From: Pseudomonas lundensis
GTDB lineage: Bacteria; Pseudomonadota; Gammaproteobacteria; Pseudomonadales; Pseudomonadaceae
Reading direction: 5' to 3'
Assembly: GCF_002269125.1 (NCBI RefSeq)
Contig: NZ_NQKI01000001.1
Span: 62,001 to 126,000 of the forward strand
DNA: 64,000 nucleotides
The notes beneath the pieces were generated by a model, which saw only the letters and a list, made by a program, of their open reading frames with translations, ran no database searches and was not told the DNA's origin. Of this stretch, positions 55,019-64,000 are shown piece by piece (positions within the stretch are counted from its first letter, which is position 1; every line of letters begins with the position of its first letter). A program made the translations under genes and the position numbers.

Positions 55019-56617
55019 ATGCCTGTCCCTGACCTTTTTCGCGAAGGCATGGCCCGTGGCTGGAAAACCCTCAACGGTTCTCAGCTCGAACATGACCTGA
55101 TACTGGACGCCGACGTTGCCATCGTCGGCAGCGGCGCAGGGGGCGGCACCACGGCCGAGATCCTCAGTGCGGCAGGCTTTAAGGTGCTGCTGATCGAAGA
55201 AGGCCCACTCAAAACCAGCAGCGACTTCAAGATGCTTGAAGACGAGGCATACGCCAGCCTGTATCAGGAAGGTATCGGCCGCATGAGCAAGGACGGCGCC
55301 GTCAGCATTCTGCAAGGCCGGGCCGTCGGCGGGACCACGCTGGTGAATTGGACGTCGAGTTTTCGCACCCCCCCGGCCACCCTCGAGCACTGGGCCCGTG
55401 AGCATGCGGTGGTCGGTCATGACAGCGAGCAGATGGCGCCCTGGTTTGAGCGCATGGAACAGCGCTTAGGCGTGGCGCCCTGGTTGATTCCACCCAATGC
55501 CAATAATCAGGTGCTGCAAACCGGTTGCGAGCAGTTGGGCTATAGCTGGCACGTGATCCCGCGCAACGTACGCGGGTGCTGGAACCTCGGTTATTGCGGC
55601 ATGGGCTGCCCGACCAACGCCAAGCAGTCGATGCTGGTGACCACCATCCCTGCCACCCTCGAAAAGGGTGGTCAATTGCTGTATTTGGCCCGCGCCCACC
55701 GCCTGCTGATCACCGGCGATCAGGTCACAGGTTTGCAATGCCAAGGCATGGACGCGCGCTGCGTTGCCCCCACTGGCCGACTTATCACCGTCAGGGCACG
55801 GCATTACGTGCTGTCGGGCGGCGGCATCAATACGCCAGGTCTGTTACTGAGATCTGACGCACCCGACCCACACAAAACACTGGGTAAGCGGACCTTTCTA
55901 CACGTGGTCAATTTCTCGGCAGCGCAGTTTCCTACCGCCATTAACGGGTTTTACGGTGCCCCGCAGTCGATTTATTCCGACCATTTTCAGTGGAAAGACG
56001 GTGTGACCGGGCCAATGGGTTACAAACTCGAAGTACCGCCCTTGCACCCGGCGCTGGCCGCCACCTTGTTTGCCCGCTATGGCGAAACCGGCGCGCACCC
56101 CATGGCGCAGCTGCCCAACACCCAAATGATGCTGGCCCTGATGCGCGATGGTTTTCATCCCGACAGTCCTGGTGGCAGCGTTGAATTACGCAGCGATGGC
56201 TCACCGGTGCTGGATTACCGCCTCACGGCGTACGGCTGGGAGGGATTGAGGCGCGCCTTTCACAGCATGGCCGACATTCAATTCGCAGCAGGCGCCAGCG
56301 CTGTCATGCCACTGCACAGCGATGCACGGATGTGCACCAACCTGCGAGAAACCCGTGAACTGATCGACAGTTTGAGCCTTGAGTTGTATCGGACACGTCT
56401 GGCCAGCGCCCACGTGATGGGCGGTTGCGCGATGGGAGAAAATCCGCACCTGGCCGTAACCGATAGCCTTGGGCGCCATCATCAACTGAGCAATGTGTCG
56501 GTACATGACGGCTCATTATTCCCCACCAGCATTGGCGCCAACCCCCAACTGTCGGTGTATGGGCTCACGGCAAAACTGGCGACGCAGTTGGCTGAGCGTC
56601 TCGCAAACACACGATGA
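55019..56617 (+). CDS. laoA: GMC-type long-chain alcohol oxidoreductase LaoA
   Basis: A 532-residue FAD enzyme. The dinucleotide fold is ADVAIVGSGAGGGTTAEILSAAGF, the GMC signature GGTTLVNWTSSFRTP, a Cys-rich segment CWNLGYCGMGCPTNAKQS is typical of the choline-dehydrogenase-like branch, and the C-terminal catalytic part reads VHDGSLFPTSIGANPQLSVYGL. In P. aeruginosa LaoA oxidises long-chain alcohols from alkane or alkyl-sulfate breakdown. It has no signal peptide of its own, so export, if any, would depend on LaoB. Confidence 0.88.
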   Translation: MPVPDLFREGMARGWKTLNGSQLEHDLILDADVAIVGSGAGGGTTAEILSAAGFKVLLIEEGPLKTSSDFKMLEDEAYASLYQEGIGRMSKDGAVSILQGRAVGGTTLVNWTSSFRTPPATLEHWAREHAVVGHDSEQMAPWFERMEQRLGVAPWLIPPNANNQVLQTGCEQLGYSWHVIPRNVRGCWNLGYCGMGCPTNAKQSMLVTTIPATLEKGGQLLYLARAHRLLITGDQVTGLQCQGMDARCVAPTGRLITVRARHYVLSGGGINTPGLLLRSDAPDPHKTLGKRTFLHVVNFSAAQFPTAINGFYGAPQSIYSDHFQWKDGVTGPMGYKLEVPPLHPALAATLFARYGETGAHPMAQLPNTQMMLALMRDGFHPDSPGGSVELRSDGSPVLDYRLTAYGWEGLRRAFHSMADIQFAAGASAVMPLHSDARMCTNLRETRELIDSLSLELYRTRLASAHVMGGCAMGENPHLAVTDSLGRHHQLSNVSVHDGSLFPTSIGANPQLSVYGLTAKLATQLAERLANTR

Positions 56618-56654
56618 AAACAGTAAAAAAGCATCAAATCAGCGGCGTCTATAG

Positions 56655-57224
<570 letters not shown>

Positions 57225-57231
57225 CCGCTGA

Positions 57232-57576
<345 letters not shown>

Positions 57577-57609
57577 AGCAACGCTGTGCAGTCAGTTGCG
57601 CGACCCGAT

Positions 57610-58422
57610 TTATTTCTGGCAGCGCGGGCAAAACACGCTTGAGCGCTGGCCCAGCTTGACCTCGCGCAATTCACTGCCGCACACCTTGCACTGCTCGTAC
57701 GCGCGCCCGTAGACAAACAGTTCTTGCTGGAAGTAGCCGGGCTGGCCATCGCCGCCGATGAAGTCACGCAGGGTGGTGCCGCCGCGCTCAATCGCTGCCG
57801 CCAAAATGCGTTTGATCTCAACCGCCAGCTTCAGGTAGCGCGCCCGCGAGATGCTTTTGGCTTCGCGGCGCGGATCAATGCCAGCCGCGAACAGCGCTTC
57901 GGTCGCATAGATATTGCCCACCCCCACCACGACCGCGTTGTCCATGATGAACGGCTTGACCGCCATGGCGCGTTTGCGCGACAGCTGGAACAGGCGTTCA
58001 CCGTCAAACAGGTCGGTCAGCGGCTCAGGGCCCAAGCGCAATAACAGTTCGTGGTTGAGCGGGTCGTGGGTCCAGAGCATCGCGCCAAAACGCCGCGGGT
58101 CGGTGTAGCGCAAGGCAAGCCCGGACTCCAGCTCGATGTCCACGTGCTCATGCTTGGCCGCTAACGAACCCGCTTCAACCAGACGCAAGTTGCCGGACAT
58201 GCCCAAATGACTGATGAGCGTCCCGACTTCAGCGTTAATCAGCAGGTATTTGGCACGGCGCTCCACCCCGATGATTTTCTGCCCGGACAAACGCACATCC
58301 AGGTCTTCCGGGATCGGCCAACGCAAGCGCCGCTCGCGCACGATCACCCGGCTGACCCGTTGCCCTTCAAGGTGCGGGGCAATGCCGCGGCGAGTGGTTT
58401 CGACTTCAGGTAATTCAGGCAT
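57610..58422 (-). CDS. mutM: Formamidopyrimidine-DNA glycosylase MutM
   Basis: A 270-residue base-excision enzyme removing 8-oxoguanine and formamidopyrimidines and nicking the strand. After Met, the catalytic N-terminal PELPEVET is intact, with the beta-hairpin region [12 protein letters not shown] and the C-terminal zinc finger [25 protein letters not shown]. Length is typical. It is divergent from nothing and precedes no close partner; the HDOD gene lies 23 bp upstream on the same strand. Confidence 0.96.
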   Translation of the reverse strand: MPELPEVETTRRGIAPHLEGQRVSRVIVRERRLRWPIPEDLDVRLSGQKIIGVERRAKYLLINAEVGTLISHLGMSGNLRLVEAGSLAAKHEHVDIELESGLALRYTDPRRFGAMLWTHDPLNHELLLRLGPEPLTDLFDGERLFQLSRKRAMAVKPFIMDNAVVVGVGNIYATEALFAAGIDPRREAKSISRARYLKLAVEIKRILAAAIERGGTTLRDFIGGDGQPGYFQQELFVYGRAYEQCKVCGSELREVKLGQRSSVFCPRCQK

Positions 58423-58445
58423 TCGACACTCCGGCGGGGGACAAC

Positions 58446-59312
58446 CTAGTGGGCACCCAACTCGCGGATGCTCTCTTTGAGGTTCTCAAAGTCGTACTCG
58501 GACAGACCGATGTAATCCAGCACCAGATGGCTGATGCTGCTCCATTCGTGGTCCTCACGCTGATTGCCCAGGACTTTGTGCGAGGCACAAATATGCTCGG
58601 CCATCTTGAGGATCGCCAACAGGTTTTTCAGTTGGCTGTGGCGCGACGAGTCGTCGCTAAAGATCGCCAGCGCGTTGTGGTGATTGGCAATGGCGTGGGT
58701 CAGGTGTTCCGGCAAGCGCCAGGACTTGGCTGTGTAGTAGCCGACCACGGCATGGTTGGTGTTGAAATGCGTATTTTCGGTGTCGACCACGCGACTGTTC
58801 GCACCGGCATGGGCGTAAGCCTGTTCGAGCACCCCCATGTAATTGGGAAAGCGTTTGAGCATCAACGGAATGCCGCAGTCGTGGAACAGCCCCAACGCGT
58901 AAGCCTCATCGACCGCCTGCGAACCGGTGCGCTTGGCCAGCGTCATGCTGGTCATGGCCACATCTTGCGCGGTGTCCCAGAAGCGGTTGAGGGTCACGAT
59001 GGTTTCGTCACATATCTCGCCCTTGATCGACTGCGCGTTAATCAAGTTGATCACGGTCCGGCTGCCCAGCAACGTCACGGCGCGCTGTATGGACGCAATC
59101 TTGTTGGTCAGGCCGTAATGCGGGGAGTTGACGATTTTCAGCAACGCACCCGACAAACCGGGGTCTTGGGCAATCAGCCGGGAGATCGCTTCCAGATCCG
59201 GATCGGGCATGTACTGCTCCATCTGCAAATCCACCATGATTTGCGGTTGAGGCGGCACGCTAATGCCTTGCAGCGCTTGGCTGATCTGTTCGGATGAAAG
59301 CTCTGGGGGCAT
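58446..59312 (-). CDS. HDOD domain-containing protein
   Basis: A 288-residue protein with an HDOD domain, a relative of HD phosphohydrolases that often lacks catalytic residues and is used in signalling. The pattern [52 protein letters not shown] is typical of the family N-terminus, and [10 protein letters not shown] is the HD-like part. Targets are not known. I used the ATG at 59312, which starts just before the domain; the longer frame adds 24 unrelated residues. Confidence 0.85.
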   Translation of the reverse strand: MPPELSSEQISQALQGISVPPQPQIMVDLQMEQYMPDPDLEAISRLIAQDPGLSGALLKIVNSPHYGLTNKIASIQRAVTLLGSRTVINLINAQSIKGEICDETIVTLNRFWDTAQDVAMTSMTLAKRTGSQAVDEAYALGLFHDCGIPLMLKRFPNYMGVLEQAYAHAGANSRVVDTENTHFNTNHAVVGYYTAKSWRLPEHLTHAIANHHNALAIFSDDSSRHSQLKNLLAILKMAEHICASHKVLGNQREDHEWSSISHLVLDYIGLSEYDFENLKESIRELGAH

Positions 59313-59423
59313 GACGACACACTCTGGAATAGCACGCGATTCTAACGGAATTCCTCGCAGCTTTGCGCAGGCAATCCGACGCAATGCGGTGAATCAACCA
59401 AGCCCCGCGTACGCGTCTAGGGC

Positions 59424-59429
59424 TATAAT
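59424..59429 (+). promoter_or_regulatory. Candidate -10 box (TATAAT) of rlmI
   Basis: A perfect TATAAT lies 31 bases before the rlmI start codon in the divergent gap with the HDOD gene. I see no good -35 box at the matching distance. Confidence 0.4.
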
Positions 59430-59459
59430 CGCGCCCTTTTCAATACCCGGAGCGACGTC

Positions 59460-60656
59460 ATGTCCCTGCCAAGCCTGCGCCTTAAAGCCAACGCCGATCG
59501 ACGCCTGCGCGCCGGCCACTTGTGGGTCTACAGCAACGAAATCGATGTAGCCACAACGCCGTTGCACGGTTTCAAGGCTGGCGACCAAGCGGTGCTGGAG
59601 ACTGCTGGCGGCAAACCGCTGGGCATCGTTGCCATGAGCCCGAACAACCTGATCTGCGCGCGCTTGCTGTCGCGCGACGTCAAAGTACCACTGAACAAGT
59701 CGTTCCTGGTTCACCGCCTGAATGTGGCCCTGTCGCTGCGTGATCGCCTGTTCGACAAACCGTTTTACCGCCTGGTGTACGGCGATTCCGATTTGCTGCC
59801 GGGTCTGGTGGTGGATCGTTTCGGCGACATTCTGGTGGTGCAACTGGCTTCCGCGACCATGGAACAGCACAAGGCTGACGTCATCGCCGCGCTGGTTCAA
59901 GTCGTCAAGCCGAGCGGCATCCTGTTCAAGAACGACTCGGCCGCCCGTGATGCCGAAGGCCTTGAGCGTTACGTCGAAACCGTGTTTGGCCTGGTGCCAG
60001 AGTGGGTTGCGCTGGAAGAAAACGGCGTGAAGTTTGAAGCCCCGGTGATCGCCGGACAAAAAACCGGCTGGTTCTACGACCACCGCATGAACCGTGCGCG
60101 TCTGGCGCCGTATGCCAAGGGCAAGCGCGTTCTGGACCTGTACAGCTACATCGGCGGCTGGGGCATTCAGGCCGCCGCTTTCGGCGCCAGCGAAGTCATG
60201 TGCGTGGATGCGTCTTCGTTCGCACTGGACGGCGTAGAGCGCAACGCGGCACTCAACGGTTTCGCTGACCGCGTGACCTGCCTGGAAGGCGACGTGTTTG
60301 AAGCGCTCAAAGAGCTGAAAGCCAACGAAGAGCGTTTCGACGTGATCGTGGCCGACCCACCAGCGTTCATCAAACGTAAAAAAGACCTGAAAAACGGCGA
60401 AGGCGCCTACCGTCGCCTGAACGAGCAAGCCATGCGCCTGCTCACCAAAGACGGCATTCTGGTCAGCGCATCGTGCTCGATGCACTTGCCGGAAGACGAC
60501 CTGCAAAACATCCTGCTGACCAGCGCCCGTCACCTTGACCGCAATATCCAGTTGCTGGAACGCGGCAGTCAGGGCCCGGATCACCCGGTACACCCGGCGA
60601 TCCAGGAAACCCGCTACATCAAGAGCATCACCTGCCGTTTGCTGCCAAACAGCTAA
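59460..60656 (+). CDS. rlmI: 23S rRNA (cytosine-C5)-methyltransferase RlmI-like
   Basis: A 398-residue class I SAM-dependent RNA methyltransferase. The N-terminal PUA domain (LRLKANADRRLRAGHLWVYSNEI), the central RFGDILVVQ and YDHRMNRARL regions, motif I VLDLYSYIGGWGIQAAAFGA, and motif IV VIVADPPAFIKRKKD with the later SASCSMHL carrying the catalytic Cys are visible. RlmI methylates C1962 in 23S rRNA. It stands alone, with a strong terminator after it. Confidence 0.9.
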   Translation: MSLPSLRLKANADRRLRAGHLWVYSNEIDVATTPLHGFKAGDQAVLETAGGKPLGIVAMSPNNLICARLLSRDVKVPLNKSFLVHRLNVALSLRDRLFDKPFYRLVYGDSDLLPGLVVDRFGDILVVQLASATMEQHKADVIAALVQVVKPSGILFKNDSAARDAEGLERYVETVFGLVPEWVALEENGVKFEAPVIAGQKTGWFYDHRMNRARLAPYAKGKRVLDLYSYIGGWGIQAAAFGASEVMCVDASSFALDGVERNAALNGFADRVTCLEGDVFEALKELKANEERFDVIVADPPAFIKRKKDLKNGEGAYRRLNEQAMRLLTKDGILVSASCSMHLPEDDLQNILLTSARHLDRNIQLLERGSQGPDHPVHPAIQETRYIKSITCRLLPNS

Positions 60657-60668
60657 GTAACGACGCTT

Positions 60669-60699
60669 CCCTGACCGCTGCCAACGGTGGCGGTCAGGG
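60669..60699. terminator. Strong terminator between rlmI and the DUF4153 gene
   Basis: CCCTGACCGCTGCC (60669-60682) pairs with GGTGGCGGTCAGGG (60686-60699) around a three-base loop, with two G/T pairs near the loop, and ATTTTT follows. It serves rlmI and may also end the convergent transcript. Confidence 0.85.
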
Positions 60700-60707
60700 G
60701 TTCATTT

Positions 60708-62399
60708 TTACGGCTGCGGTTCGCGATCCAGCTCCGGATTCAGCTCGGTTGAGCCGATCTGCAACGCTTGATAGCGGGGTTTCACCACCTTCACCTGCCC
60801 CTCGCGAATCTGCTCGATCATCTCCAGAGGGCTGTCGCCACCTTCATAGGTGCCTGCCCGTTTCCATCGCCCTTGGGCGTCACGCGTGAAGAAATACAAC
60901 GGATCAGACCACTTCTGTTTCGGCAGTTGCAGCACCTCCATCTGACCGTCCTGATTCAGGTCTACCGCCCACAACACGCACCCCGGCGCCCAGCAGGGCT
61001 GTCCGCCAATTCCCGGCTCGCCAAATTGCTCACTGCCTTCGACTTCAGGGCCGATCCATTCCAGCACCCGGTCATTCGGCGCGCGCACACCGTTGCCCAT
61101 GTCCGCATCCTTGAGACGCTTCAACAGCACATCACGTGCTGACGCAGACAGCACCTGACCTTGCTCCACCTGCGCCCGCAGTGCCTCAAAAGCCTGTTTG
61201 CCGGGAGGCCCCAGTCGATAACGCAAGGTGTCTGCATCAAAGGTTTCGACGGACGACTTACCGCTCAATACTCGGTTCACCTGATTCTGCGCACTGAACT
61301 GCAACGGGCTGAACCACGGCGTATGAATCGCCAGTAACAGCAGCACGCTCAAGAGTGCAATCACTGGGTTGCTAACACGTAAACGCCACAACCACTGACG
61401 CTGCGGCAGCACCACTGCCCAAGCCGCTGCAAGGCTGTGCACCAGCATCACGGCCACCAGCAGCATCGCCAACAGGCGGCTCGGCGTCAGGCCATATTGT
61501 TCAATTCTTAACCAGGTCGAATACCCGGCCAGCACCACCAGAACCGGCAAACACAACAGGCACAGGTCGATCATGCGCAACAGCCACGTCGGGTAGCCGA
61601 TCTCGTGTTCGCCGTCCTGTACCACGCCGTTGAGCAAGAACAGATTAACGGCCACCAGGCACACCATGATCGGCGTTGAATACCCTGTGTCCCAGATCGG
61701 CTCCAGCCCGGTGAAGGGCAATGCGAACGTGAACACCAGGGCAATCAAAGCGCCGAGTGGCAGCAAGAAGCGGCACAACGTGAGCAGAATGCCGCGCAGC
61801 AAGCCGATCACCCGATCATTGTCGCGGCCCATCTTCAAGCCCAGGGCAAACACCATGGCCGTGCTGATGTAGATAAAACCGTCGGTGGAGAACACTTTGT
61901 TCAATGCCACAATGCCGAGCATTTTGAACAGGCTGCCCCACAGCAGAATCAAGGCCCAGAACACCCCGTTAAGCAGCAACCCCAGCAACACAATGAAGAC
62001 GGTGTCCCACGCGTGGCGGAATAAATCTTCGTAGCGCGGGTAACGTCCTTCGCGGGTTGGCCAACTGAGGATGAAGGCCGTGCAGATGTAGGTGATCACG
62101 ACGGCGAAACAGGTCCAGCTACCCGTCAGCCAACTGCTGGAACGCCACTGCTCCCCACCCTCCCAGAACACCCAGGCACTGATGGCGCTCATCACGGCGG
62201 TCAATCCGAGTACAAGCCAGCCGGTGCCGCGGTGACGCACGTTATCGCCCAGTAGCAGCAGGTTGATCCCGCCCACCAGCACCGCGGTCACGAGTGCGAA
62301 CTTGATGCCGTTTTCGGTGATGGAGCGAGCGAGCCAGAGCAACACTCCCTGCACCAGACCAATGGCCAGGCAGGCCTTGATGGAGCGCGTAATGACCAT
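60708..62399 (-). CDS. DUF4153 domain-containing membrane protein
   Basis: A 563-residue protein with about eleven hydrophobic helices in its first 370 residues, including VFSTDGFIYISTAMVFALGLKMGRDN and LPLGALIALVFTFALPFTGL, followed by a soluble C-terminal part of about 180 residues with a Cys-containing loop (CWAPGCVLWAVDLNQDGQ). This matches the DUF4153 family of unknown function. The C-terminal domain reads like a small beta-rich periplasmic module. It is convergent with rlmI. Confidence 0.8.
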   Translation of the reverse strand: MVITRSIKACLAIGLVQGVLLWLARSITENGIKFALVTAVLVGGINLLLLGDNVRHRGTGWLVLGLTAVMSAISAWVFWEGGEQWRSSSWLTGSWTCFAVVITYICTAFILSWPTREGRYPRYEDLFRHAWDTVFIVLLGLLLNGVFWALILLWGSLFKMLGIVALNKVFSTDGFIYISTAMVFALGLKMGRDNDRVIGLLRGILLTLCRFLLPLGALIALVFTFALPFTGLEPIWDTGYSTPIMVCLVAVNLFLLNGVVQDGEHEIGYPTWLLRMIDLCLLCLPVLVVLAGYSTWLRIEQYGLTPSRLLAMLLVAVMLVHSLAAAWAVVLPQRQWLWRLRVSNPVIALLSVLLLLAIHTPWFSPLQFSAQNQVNRVLSGKSSVETFDADTLRYRLGPPGKQAFEALRAQVEQGQVLSASARDVLLKRLKDADMGNGVRAPNDRVLEWIGPEVEGSEQFGEPGIGGQPCWAPGCVLWAVDLNQDGQMEVLQLPKQKWSDPLYFFTRDAQGRWKRAGTYEGGDSPLEMIEQIREGQVKVVKPRYQALQIGSTELNPELDREPQP

Positions 62400-62678
62400 C
62401 TTTCAAAATCCCTGTAAGGAAAGCACCCCGCCACTTTAAGGCGTAACCCACCAATCGCCTACACAAGCTGCGTTTATTAAAACGCCCCGGATATAAACAG
62501 CGATTTAACCCTTACATAAGATGAAACTTACGCAAAAGCGGGCAATGCCCCACTTTATATAACATTGTTGTTTTTCATTAAGCAGCTAGTTTTAACCAAG
62601 TCACTGAGCGAACACCGCAGTACTCAGCGACTGCACTTACGCACTGAAGTCACCCACTTTTAAGTAAGGAGCAATACG
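62400..62678. promoter_or_regulatory. AT-rich region upstream of the small peptide gene
   Basis: 279 bp with no convincing gene and clearly more A/T than its surroundings. It should hold the promoter of the peptide-sagB unit and of the divergent DUF4153 gene. A short palindrome GGGCAATGCCC lies at about 62540-62550 and TATATAAC at about 62556-62563 could be a -10 region. Consensus -35 boxes are not clear. Confidence 0.4.
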
Positions 62679-62747
62679 ATGAAAGCCATTACGCTGGAAA
62701 CCAACAAAATCGCCAACCTCGCTTGTTTGGCGGTTACTCAGCGCTAA
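62679..62747 (+). CDS. 22-residue peptide, candidate RiPP precursor
   Basis: A 23-codon frame reading MKAITLETNKIANLACLAVTQ plus a final Arg, with AAGGAG seven bases before the ATG, which is a near-perfect ribosome binding site. It contains one Cys, three Thr, one Glu and no aromatic residue. It lies 78 bp upstream of a SagB-type dehydrogenase gene on the same strand, with a hairpin between. The size and the closing Arg recall PqqA peptides, but the sequence differs and has no Tyr. Precursor of a modified peptide is my preferred reading; a regulatory leader peptide is the main alternative. Confidence 0.55.
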   Translation: MKAITLETNKIANLACLAVTQR

Positions 62748-62766
62748 CGCAACGTCGCTGACTATG

Positions 62767-62794
62767 AAGCCGGGGACATCCGACACCCCGGTTT
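62767..62794 (+). terminator. Hairpin between peptide and sagB-type gene (possible attenuator)
   Basis: AAGCCGGGG (62767-62775) pairs with CCCCGGTTT (62786-62794, one G/T pair) around a ten-base loop. The short T run suggests partial termination, so that the peptide message would exceed that of the downstream enzyme genes, as is common between RiPP precursors and their modifying enzymes. Confidence 0.6.
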
Positions 62795-62825
62795 CATTAC
62801 CTTCTCAATTCAGAGCTGTTGATCC

Positions 62826-63911
62826 ATGCATATAAATCCTTATTTATTTATATTGGCCCGATCACCGCACCATATTGTCTGGAATTATGCCAATCACACC
62901 CAATTTGAACTCGACTTCCATTACAGCAAACGATTAACCCAACTGATTACTTGCCCGGAACTGTTCGACCCTGACAACCGGATTGATCAAGACTTTTTAG
63001 CCGCGTCCATTATCACGCCGGATGAAATGCCGGTGCCTGAATGGGGCTGGGACGAACTGTCCATGATCTTTCATATCGGCACTAAAAACCTGCCGCAGGA
63101 ACACATCCCTCAAGATGTCCATGAATGGGCCTCGCAGTACCTGGCACATTGCAATGAGGTCCTGAATAGCCCGGCCCCTGCGCCCAACCGGGTCGACCCA
63201 CATAACGCGCCCCTGATTGCGTTACCCGTATGCAGGCCTGCCGACACGTTGAAAGGCACATTGTCGGCGGCGCTGCTCAACCGCAAAACCTCACGCGCCT
63301 TCACTGAGCAAAGCCTCACGCTTACCCAACTCAGCTCGCTGCTTTATCTGTCGCTGGGGTATCTCAACGAGCGCCGGGGCGAGGTCAACCCCACGCTCCC
63401 CTTGGGCATGGAGTCGCGCCGCAGCAGCCCTTCAGGTGGTGGGCTGAACGCGTGCGAAGGTTACGTCTATGTCCGGCATGTGAACGGCCTGAAACCCGGC
63501 ATTTATGCCTATTCAAGCGATCTGCATGCTTTGAGCCTGATCAACCCGCTGCCGGAAGAACCGCTGGGGCAACTGCTGTGCGGCCAACACTTCATCAACT
63601 CGCTGCCCGTGGGGTTATTCATTACTGCGCGCTTCGACAAGTTGTGGTGGAAGTACGAGCATTCTCGCGCTTATCGAATGGCCTACGTCGAAGCCGGGCA
63701 TATCTCTCAGACATTTCAGCTCGTCGCCACACAACTTGGGCTCAATACCTGGCTAACCGGCGCCCTGACCGATGACCGGGTTGAAGCACTGCTGGATATG
63801 GACAACAGTCCCGAACAGCCGCTGTTCTTTGTGGGTTGCGGCAAAGGTGACGGCCAAGTGCAGTGCCCGGAACTGGTCGCATTAATCAAGCAGGAGGAAT
63901 CGACGTTGTGA
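62826..63911 (+). CDS. SagB-type dehydrogenase / nitroreductase-fold oxidase
   Basis: A 361-residue FMN-dependent protein. The N-terminal region (INPYLFILARSPHHIVWNYA with FELDFHYSKRLTQLIT) is that of SagB/ThcOx proteins, and the nitroreductase domain shows RKTSRAFTEQSLTLTQLSSLLYLSLGY (about residue 152), then RRSSPSGGGLNACEGYVYVR (about 197) and the YAYSSDLHALSLI stretch. SagB enzymes oxidise azolines to azoles in thiazole/oxazole-modified peptides; other members act on different RiPPs. No YcaO cyclodehydratase is visible in the window. The next frame overlaps it by four bases (GTGA). Confidence 0.85.
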   Translation: MHINPYLFILARSPHHIVWNYANHTQFELDFHYSKRLTQLITCPELFDPDNRIDQDFLAASIITPDEMPVPEWGWDELSMIFHIGTKNLPQEHIPQDVHEWASQYLAHCNEVLNSPAPAPNRVDPHNAPLIALPVCRPADTLKGTLSAALLNRKTSRAFTEQSLTLTQLSSLLYLSLGYLNERRGEVNPTLPLGMESRRSSPSGGGLNACEGYVYVRHVNGLKPGIYAYSSDLHALSLINPLPEEPLGQLLCGQHFINSLPVGLFITARFDKLWWKYEHSRAYRMAYVEAGHISQTFQLVATQLGLNTWLTGALTDDRVEALLDMDNSPEQPLFFVGCGKGDGQVQCPELVALIKQEESTL

Positions 63912-64000
63912 GCGAATCCACGTCCCCGAAAAGGCTTGCCGCGAGCCCCCCATACACCTTGCCTGACTGGGACAACAAGGCCAGCGTGCGCCTGGATCGA
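63908..64000 (+). CDS. Unidentified coupled gene, N-terminal fragment
   Basis: A GTG codon at 63908 overlaps the stop of the SagB-type gene by four bases, and the frame stays open to the window edge, giving 31 residues (SESTSPKRLAASPPYTLPDW then DNKASVRLDR). The overlap is typical of co-translated genes, so it is probably a further enzyme of the same unit. The fragment is too short to recognise. A later start is possible. Confidence 0.5.
   Translation, partial: MSESTSPKRLAASPPYTLPDWDNKASVRLDR

Noticed and set aside
62679..62747. Reading the 22-residue peptide as PqqA
   Set aside because: It lacks the conserved Glu-x-x-x-Tyr of PqqA, and no pqqB-F genes lie nearby.

Overview
The window looks like chromosome of a non-aeruginosa Pseudomonas (fluorescens/putida/syringae-like). 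It is GC-rich, and much of the gene order follows what I remember of the P. aeruginosa PAO1 region from about PA0417 down to PA0357: pil-chp, gshB, tonB3, algH, ruvX, pyrRBC', pilT, yggS, proC, yggT, metXW, rdgB, hemW, trmB, thiGS, mtgA, rpoH, ftsXEY, an M16 peptidase pair, rsmD, yheT, the lao genes, coaD, a ferredoxin and mutM. I see no rRNA, tRNA, CRISPR array, insertion sequence or prophage.

Layout. 1-4440: end of a formate/nitrite-type channel, a hemolysin III family membrane protein, then an accessory stretch with a TauD-like dioxygenase, a two-gene chromate transporter and an unknown membrane protein. 4494-14391: the type IV pilus chemosensory cluster pilGHIJ-chpA-chpC on the minus strand, without pilK, chpB, chpD or chpE. 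14660-20554: gshB, tonB3, algH, ruvX and the pyrimidine genes pyrR-pyrB-pyrC'. 20616-29859: TM2 protein, NlpC/P60 hydrolase, a C-terminally shortened pilT without pilU, then yggS-proC-yggT-yggU, metX-metW, a DUF4426 protein, rdgB, hemW and a DUF3392 protein. 29957-38245: an acyltransferase, trmB-thiG-thiS, a DUF423 protein, mtgA, rpoH and ftsY-ftsE-ftsX.

38601-49251: an expanded M16 metallopeptidase region. The ordinary catalytic/non-catalytic pair is followed by rsmD, then a lone M16 gene with no zinc site, then two more complete pairs. All three pairs have the same 8-nt gene overlap. The two extra pairs share a collinear leader with a hairpin in which one base pair has changed on both sides. 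49364-56617: YheT hydrolase, AraC regulator, sulfurtransferase and the laoR/laoC-laoB-laoA long-chain alcohol oxidation module, with a palindrome lying inside the laoC promoter. 56742-62399: coaD, ferredoxin, mutM, HDOD protein, rlmI and a DUF4153 membrane protein.

62400-64000 (window end): an AT-rich leader, a 22-codon peptide gene with a strong ribosome binding site, a hairpin, a SagB-type flavin dehydrogenase and a translationally coupled, unidentified reading frame cut by the window edge. This has the layout of a small ribosomally made, post-translationally modified peptide (RiPP) locus and is the best candidate here for an undescribed system. The M16 array is the second. Trimming of PqqA-type peptides by M16 proteases makes a link between the two thinkable, but nothing in the sequence proves one.
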